NCBI RefSeq assembly: GCF_000621585.1
Contig: NZ_KK211313.1
Location: 1-36,714, forward strand
Reading direction: 5' to 3'
DNA: 36,714 bases
Source of the DNA: [Eubacterium] cellulosolvens LD2006
GTDB lineage: Bacteria; Bacillota; Clostridia; Lachnospirales; Lachnospiraceae
In this document: positions 31,839 to 36,714 of the stretch, one piece after another
How the letters are laid out: every line of letters starts with the position of its first letter
How positions within the stretch are numbered: position 1 is the first letter of the stretch
Program-made: the position numbers and the translations under genes
The notes under the pieces: generated by a model
What the model was told of the DNA's origin: nothing
The model's database searches: none
Seen by the model: only the letters and a program-made list of their open reading frames with translations

Positions 31839-33092
31839 TTATACAAAATACGAACGTGGGTGAATCGTTCCCGCCTCCTTCGCATCGACATGGGAGAGGA
31901 CGTTGTCGGTGAGCATCAGTCCACGTTGGACACTAAAGTAGCCAAAGCGCCTTCGAATATCATCGACGGCAGCGTCTGCATCCATGCGTTTCTGCCGTGC
32001 CGATTCATCCTCGAAGAGATTCGTCTGATAGGGGATCGTATCCGGGACGAGGGAGCTGGCGCGGACGGTGACCGATCGCACCGGTTTCTCCCAGCGGTAA
32101 TTTGCGCGAAAGATCCGGATGGCGTGTTGCGCGATCTCCGAGGTGATATTGGTCGGAGAGGTGATCTTTTGCTGTCTGGTGAAGCAAAGCAGAGCATTGT
32201 CCCGGACACCGACTTCAATTACGGAGGCCATGAAGTGATTCTCCCGGAGTCTTCGTCCCACACTTTCAGCGAGCATATAGATGACGACGCGCATATCCGT
32301 GTCATCCACCAGATCCCGGGGCGTGGTGATGCCGTTTCCGATGGATTTGATCGGTGCGGACGTGTTCTCTTTTGCCACGGGCGCTTGATCCTCGCCAATG
32401 GCGAACATATAAAGGATTAAACCCATTTTTCCCATACTTGTTTGTAAATAGACGGGATCGGTCCTCGCCAGATCGCCGATGGTGCAAATTCCCATCGCGT
32501 GCAGTTTCCGAGAGGAAGAGCGTCCCACGTAAAGGAGGTCTTCGACGGGGGATCGCCAGACGATATCCCGATAATTGTCTTTCGTGATCTCTGTAATGGC
32601 ATCCGGCTTCTTGTAATCGGATCCGAATTTGGCAAAGATCTTGTTCCAGGAAATACCGATGCTGACGGTCAGGCCAAGTTCCCGTTTGATGCGTGCTCGA
32701 ATTTCTTCGGCGATTTGTCGGCCATCGCCTTTGATCGTGCGGCTGGCACTGACATCTGCCCAGACCTCGTCCAGGCCGAAGGGTTCGACCAGATCCGTGT
32801 ATTCTCCGTAGATCTCGCGTGCCATCCGGGAAAAACGCATATATCTGTCGTAATGCGGCGGGATGAAGACGATCTCCGGACACAGCTGCCGGGCCTGCCA
32901 GAGTGCCATGCCGGTTTTCACACCTGCTTTTTTCGCAAGCTGGCTTTTCGTCAGCACGATGCCGTGGCGAAGTTCCGGATCACCGCCGACGGCAAGGGGC
33001 TTGTCCCGCAGTTCCGGGTGATAGAGCAGTTCTACGCTGGCGTAAAAGGTGTTCATGTCAATGTGCAGGATTGTACGGCTGATGTCCTTCAC
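31839..33092 (-). CDS. Y-family DNA polymerase (UmuC/DinB type)
   Basis: 417 residues. It opens with ILHIDMNTFYASVE (D12 catalytic), has the palm box FGLDEVWADVSAS (D108, E109), SIGISWNKIFAKFGSDYKKP, thumb helix-hairpin-helix and a little-finger domain. Near the end QTNLFED fits the beta-clamp binding motif QxxLF. It copies past damaged bases at low fidelity. The GTG start is nearly merged with GGGAGG, so translation initiation may be inefficient or the true start is slightly different. A perfect LexA box lies 67 bases upstream, so it is induced by DNA damage. Confidence 0.92.
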   Translation of the reverse strand: MKDISRTILHIDMNTFYASVELLYHPELRDKPLAVGGDPELRHGIVLTKSQLAKKAGVKTGMALWQARQLCPEIVFIPPHYDRYMRFSRMAREIYGEYTDLVEPFGLDEVWADVSASRTIKGDGRQIAEEIRARIKRELGLTVSIGISWNKIFAKFGSDYKKPDAITEITKDNYRDIVWRSPVEDLLYVGRSSSRKLHAMGICTIGDLARTDPVYLQTSMGKMGLILYMFAIGEDQAPVAKENTSAPIKSIGNGITTPRDLVDDTDMRVVIYMLAESVGRRLRENHFMASVIEVGVRDNALLCFTRQQKITSPTNITSEIAQHAIRIFRANYRWEKPVRSVTVRASSLVPDTIPYQTNLFEDESARQKRMDADAAVDDIRRRFGYFSVQRGLMLTDNVLSHVDAKEAGTIHPRSYFV

Positions 33093-33158
33093 CTCCCTTC
33101 TAACCGTGCAAGGTCGTTCGTTGTTTAAAATGTTATGTAGTTGTTTTGAAGAACAAAA

Positions 33159-33172
33159 CGAACGTATGTTCG
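33159..33172. promoter_or_regulatory. LexA (SOS) box
   Basis: CGAACGTATGTTCG is a perfect match to the Firmicutes LexA site CGAAC-N4-GTTCG. It lies 67 bases upstream of the Y-family polymerase, so host LexA would repress the operon until DNA damage. Confidence 0.9.
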
Positions 33173-33204
33173 TATCTTATACCAATTTTACGAAGGATGT
33201 CAAT

Positions 33205-33922
33205 ATGTCAAGTTTTCGAATATGGGAATCCGTGCTGAAAGGTGCGCTGATCCACGGCAAGTTTTTGCGAAATGTGAGCTGGTACACGGTAAATAACGAC
33301 GAAATGATGAGGCAGTTATATAGTACGTTTCAAAATGCGAACGCGCTGCGTTCGGAATTGAGCTGGACTCATTATCGTAGCCTTATGCGCGTTGAAGATG
33401 AAGTAACGAGATACTTTTATCTTCCTCAAGCGGATCTTCGTATAATCGAAGACTGTGCGCAAAATGCCGATTCATAAAATGTGTGCATATGGCGCTACCC
33501 AGTGACCGGTTTTGCGGAGTCAAGTGGCCATGATGCGTAGCGAGTAGCCATATTCATAACTGCTCTTAGCTACCTTGTACCGGTTTCATCTGAGATGTCA
33601 AGAATGCATTGCACAGCGCTTGTTCTTTACATCTCAGATGAATCTGGTATCCTCGATAGCCAAGCATTTTTTCCTGGCCACTCATAATGCCGGATGTCCA
33701 CTGTAAAACGCACCAGTGGCCACTGGCCAGAGCAAAATGCAAATGTGAGATTAGACTCAAAAGTGCCTCATGAAATGTGAAGAATATGAGTGGTCTATAG
33801 ATCGATATATTGAAAAAAGAACTTCCAGCTCATTTTATAGCGAACAAGATACGAAAAACAGGAACTCTGTTCTCATAGAGAGGATGGTGTTACCTGTTTT
33901 GTGTTTCAAGGTCGGTTTTTGA
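33205..33922 (+). pseudogene. Broken DUF1016 (YhcG-type) nuclease gene
   Basis: The 5' part (33205-33477) matches the DUF1016 N-terminal domain: KFLRNVSWYTVNNDEMMRQL, LRSELSWTHYRSLMRVEDE, then RYFY. The 3' part at 33770-33922 continues with the family pattern (EEYEWSIDRYIEKRTSSSFY). Between them lies an IS21-like remnant, the piece GKGFSxxNL expected after NVSWY is missing, and the C-terminal PD-(D/E)XK nuclease domain is absent. DUF1016 proteins are thought to be nucleases associated with restriction loci. This copy is certainly not functional as such. Confidence 0.6.
33484..33740. mobile_element. Internally deleted IS21-family-like element (MITE-like)
   Basis: 257 bases between two copies of AAATGTG (33477-33483 and 33741-33747). 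Each end has three AGTGRCC-type sites in inverted orientation with identical spacing: 33501, 33523, 33543 on the left (22 and 20 bases), and the mirror image at 33676, 33696, 33718 on the right. The tips GCATATGGCGCTACCC and GCATTTTGCTCTGGCC are related. No transposase remains. The centre is a long hairpin (33578-33649). Repeated terminal binding sites are typical of IS21 elements. Confidence 0.65.
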
Positions 33923-34342
33923 TCTGCTTATTCATTTGGTGAAGATTGGATTGTTTATTGGTCGTCGTTTCAGCATCATTGTTTTTCGATATGATTCAGC
34001 GTTATTTTTAAGCACCGTCTGATCAGCCGTTTTTTTGCAAGTCCTTTCTACATTTTTATTTTGCAATAAACATCAGCCGGCTGAGTGTTATTGGGGAAGG
34101 TGTGTGAAGATTTACGGAAAGACTCCCGAAAAGTGAGTGATCCTCGGGAAGAAAAATCGAGTGAATACGAGAAAAACGGTCAGATTCGCATGGAATCTCA
34201 AAAAAGGAATCTGAAATGTAACAGTATATGATAAAATATATGAAGATTAATAATGCGTCATTTGTCGATGTATTTTAGTAATGATACGTTCATGTTTGGT
34301 ATGTTGATTAAACAAGTTTGAAAGCGAAAGGAAGAAGCAATC
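33923..34342. other. AT-rich intergenic region before the STAND locus
   Basis: No gene seen. There is a small palindrome TCAGCCGGCTGA near 34072 and several AT-rich promoter-like stretches (TATGATAAAAT at 34228-34238). The promoter of the following operon should be here, but I cannot place it firmly. Confidence 0.4.
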
Positions 34343-34699
34343 ATGGCAGACACCATTTATGAGAATAATTATTACGCTCCTATTACAGGGCTTCAGATGC
34401 AGCAAGGAACGAATTATTCGTCACAGAATCAAACAGTATCTCAAGGATTCAACTATGAAGAGGTAAGAAACATTATTGAAAATATAAAGAAATATGAGGA
34501 TAGCTTTGATTCTGAATTTAAAGAGAAGGCGAATGAACTAAGAGATAAGATACAGTCGATCGAAAATCTTATTGAGAAGAAAGAAAACCCAAGTACGATC
34601 AAATACCTATTAACAGAGCTTAAAAACTTGGCAATTGGAGTATCAGGAAGTTTGATTGCTTCTGGCATTGCCGCACAGGTATCTTATGTAATAGCTTAA
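34343..34699 (+). CDS. Small putative effector with amyloid-like motif and hydrophobic C-terminus
   Basis: 118 residues. Residues 8-24 (NNYYAPITGLQMQQGTN) align without gaps to residues 34-50 of the STAND protein encoded next (8 identical, 5 conservative). A long helix of coiled-coil character follows (about 38-80), then a hydrophobic, glycine-containing C-terminus (LAIGVSGSLIASGIAAQVSYVIA) able to enter a membrane. In known NLR-like systems the receptor and effector share a short amyloid motif: the activated receptor templates the effector, which then damages the membrane. I infer that role here; the hydrophobic end fits a pore-former. GGAAG lies before the ATG. Confidence 0.7.
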   Translation: MADTIYENNYYAPITGLQMQQGTNYSSQNQTVSQGFNYEEVRNIIENIKKYEDSFDSEFKEKANELRDKIQSIENLIEKKENPSTIKYLLTELKNLAIGVSGSLIASGIAAQVSYVIA

Positions 34700-34825
34700 T
34701 ACGGAAAATAAAGCAGACAATACTTACGAATCTGCGACAACAGAAATTTCCTTTGTATTCGGGGTAGATTATGATGGTCATATTGTAGAAGATGCAGTAT
34801 GAAGCAATGGGAGTGGAGCAAGATC

Positions 34826-36714
34826 ATGAAACATTTAACAGAAAAGTCAGAAGAACTGCTCATAAAAAAATATCATAATGAGAAGAATGTGGACGAGGAC
34901 TCTTCGAGACAAAATACATACATAAATAATTTTTTTGGATCTGTTAACGATATTCAAATTCAACAAGGAACCAACAGTTCAAACCAGACAGATACTGTAA
35001 GTTGGCCACGAATTAAAACAGAGAATATACTTCGGTCATGGATTCCTGGAGCAAGCAAGTTGGAACTCACATACCGATACAACGTAGAAAACCTTCCTTT
35101 GATTGGTCGTGATACGGAAAAGGAAATACTGAAGACTTTCTGCAAAGAGGCGGATCCTTTTCTTTGGTACGCGCTTTGCGGTCCGGGCGGATCCGGGAAA
35201 AGTCGACTGGCATACGAGTTTGCAAGAATGATGCAGACGGGCGGATGGGAAGTATTTTGGCTGAAAGAAGGGGAGTATGCCAAACTTAGTGAAGCAACTT
35301 TTAAAACGGAAAAGCCGATTCTCATCATTGCTGATTATGTTCTGATGCACACGGATGCGATTGGAAAATTCATTGAGAAGATGAATGAAGCGAGTACGAC
35401 GATTCGTCTTTTGCTGATTGAAAGAGCTGGCCAAGATCTTTCCAAGAGTCAGGATATGAGAGAGTATCCGATCTGGAACTCCTTAAGGATGCGTTCAAAG
35501 ATTAAAACAGGACAGCTGGAAGATACATTATACAAGAATGATCAGCGAGAATTTCTGTTTTTGAATCCGCTTACGGATGAGGCATTGCTGGAGGTAATCG
35601 AGAATTACGCGAAGCAGATTCCGGATTGCAAGAAAACACTTTCTACTCAGGATACTAAAATAATTTTAAAAAGACTGTATGAAGTAGATCCGAAATACAG
35701 ACGTCCCCTGTATGCCAGAATCCTCGTTCTGTTATGGGCAAATGATGAGGAATGGGAGAACTACTCGGTAACGAGGCTGATGCAAAAGGTTCTTGATCGT
35801 GAAATTGATCGGTGGATGAAGTTTTTCCGTGAAGTAGAAGATGATAATACCTGTGATAAAGCACGAAGTTGCTTAATGAAATTGTTAGCCATTGTTACCA
35901 TGAATGGCGGTATGACAGAAGAAAGTCTGAAAAACATGTATCCGGGTATTTGTGATGAGATGAGTAAATACTTAGCCAAGGACCTTCCGGCATTTTTTGA
36001 GGAAAATGAGATGGTTGATCTCACATCGGATGGAGATAATCTCTTCTGCTCAGTGGAGCCGGATCTGTTTGGTGAGTATCTTGTCTTGAAGTGGTTAACA
36101 GTACCACTAAATGGAATGGGGGATCGGCTGAATATTTTATTTGATGGCAAATGGTATGAAAATACGAATAAGACGCAGTTTCTTTTACGGTTGATCGATG
36201 ACTATGAAGAAACTATCACAAATACCAATAAATTGGGCGAACTTTTCTGGAAGACGGTAATTACTCATGACATCACGGAAATGTCCTATTGGGAATTTTT
36301 AGCTGAAACTGCAAGTTTAGACCGGGTAAGCTTAGAATTGAGAAGGAATATAGGTGACTCTTTTGAAAAAAGCGTAGAAAAGAATGATGATATACTATAT
36401 GCTATAACCCTGTTTTATCTTCATTATTATGAGGATGTTGAAGGAAAAAGAACATATATTAAACAATTGGAATACCTTAGTAAGAAGCATGAGGGAAATG
36501 CAGAGATTGCATTGGCGTATGCGAAAGGGCTTGTTAATCAGTGTTGCGACGAAGAATTGTCCGGACGTAGGAGCTGTGTAGCCAAGCTGGAAGAGTTGCA
36601 TAAGGTGTATGCGGAGAATGCAGAGATCGCATTGGAGTATGCGCAAGGGCTTTTTAATCTGAGCTTCAAGGAAGACTTGTCTGGAGCTAGAAGGTGTGTA
36701 GCCAAGCTGGAAGA
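34826..36714 (+). CDS. STAND NTPase receptor with C-terminal repeats (partial)
   Basis: The open frame from ATG 34826 (GGAG 7 bases upstream) runs off the window after 629 residues without a stop. Residues 34-50 (NNFFGSVNDIQIQQGTN) carry the motif shared with the small protein encoded upstream. An AAA/NACHT-type NTPase follows: linker NLPLIGRD, Walker A GPGGSGKS (119-126), Walker B ILIIADYV (D170), then a helical region with LNPLTDEAL and winged-helix-like parts. From about residue 545 TPR-like repeats of about 42 residues begin (GNAEIALAYAKGLVNQ ... CVAKLEE, ENAEIALEYAQGLFNL ... CVAKLEE). This is the build of STAND/NLR-like defence receptors. The ligand is presumably sensed by the repeats. 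Confidence 0.85.
   Translation, partial: MKHLTEKSEELLIKKYHNEKNVDEDSSRQNTYINNFFGSVNDIQIQQGTNSSNQTDTVSWPRIKTENILRSWIPGASKLELTYRYNVENLPLIGRDTEKEILKTFCKEADPFLWYALCGPGGSGKSRLAYEFARMMQTGGWEVFWLKEGEYAKLSEATFKTEKPILIIADYVLMHTDAIGKFIEKMNEASTTIRLLLIERAGQDLSKSQDMREYPIWNSLRMRSKIKTGQLEDTLYKNDQREFLFLNPLTDEALLEVIENYAKQIPDCKKTLSTQDTKIILKRLYEVDPKYRRPLYARILVLLWANDEEWENYSVTRLMQKVLDREIDRWMKFFREVEDDNTCDKARSCLMKLLAIVTMNGGMTEESLKNMYPGICDEMSKYLAKDLPAFFEENEMVDLTSDGDNLFCSVEPDLFGEYLVLKWLTVPLNGMGDRLNILFDGKWYENTNKTQFLLRLIDDYEETITNTNKLGELFWKTVITHDITEMSYWEFLAETASLDRVSLELRRNIGDSFEKSVEKNDDILYAITLFYLHYYEDVEGKRTYIKQLEYLSKKHEGNAEIALAYAKGLVNQCCDEELSGRRSCVAKLEELHKVYAENAEIALEYAQGLFNLSFKEDLSGARRCVAKLE

Noticed and set aside
32302-33128. 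Overlapping frames on both strands within the Y-family polymerase
   Set aside because: They are shadows of a complete, conserved polymerase frame.

Overview
The window looks like part of a large, low-copy iteron plasmid, chromid or related mobile replicon of a Bacillota host, most likely a Clostridia (Lachnospiraceae-like) gut anaerobe. The evidence is a Rep_3-type initiator behind a 2-kb iteron array, strong AGGAGG ribosome sites, GTG and TTG starts, a Firmicutes-type LexA box (CGAAC-N4-GTTCG), and no ribosomal or core metabolic genes. The taxon is inferred from style only.

Left part (1-15400, almost all minus strand). Three small toxin-antitoxin-like modules sit here, each carrying or abutting IS200/IS605-family DNA: a Panacea/SocA antitoxin whose partner is cut by a tnpB-bearing element; a DUF3990 gene with a partner, beside an isolated left-end remnant; and a VbhA-like antitoxin with a fic toxin split by a complete tnpA/tnpB element. 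Around them are two operons for DNA replication and recombination. One runs from two unknown proteins through SSB and a DUF1071 single-strand annealing protein to a CHC2/Toprim primase. The other encodes a YqaJ exonuclease and a RecD2-like helicase. The two operons start with related leader RNAs: a good sigma-A-type promoter, an intrinsic terminator almost at once, and shared sequence boxes. This suggests common antitermination control. A signal peptidase I/zinc-ribbon pair follows.

Middle (15500-23500). An XRE regulator and a small unknown gene precede about 2 kb of some 40 iterons (AGGTGTAGTAAAA-like, in higher-order units of about 200 bp). The last iteron covers the -35 box of the rep promoter; a 32-codon leader ORF and the TTG-started rep gene follow. 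Then come an unknown protein, a DUF4143 ATPase bracketed by two copies of one palindrome, a gene with an apparent -1 frameshift, and an SdpI-like membrane protein.

Right part (23500-36714). A three-gene envelope operon encodes a membrane-anchored lysozyme/glucosaminidase, a C39-plus-NlpC/P60-like cysteine hydrolase and a membrane-anchored unknown. Its promoter closely resembles that of the signal peptidase operon. Next are a second DUF4143 ATPase with its own flanking repeats, a repeat-rich intergenic stretch with a 49-aa gene and a 21-22-bp periodic array, an HTH protein with dyads upstream, a LexA-boxed Y-family polymerase operon, and a DUF1016 pseudogene holding a deleted IS21-like element.

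The window ends in what I consider its most interesting locus: a 118-aa protein with a hydrophobic C-terminus next to a large STAND NTPase. Both carry the same short Q/N-rich motif (QxQQGTN) near the N-terminus. This is the layout expected of a receptor and effector that signal through a shared amyloid-like motif, probably an anti-phage or cell-suicide system. The receptor runs off the end of the window.
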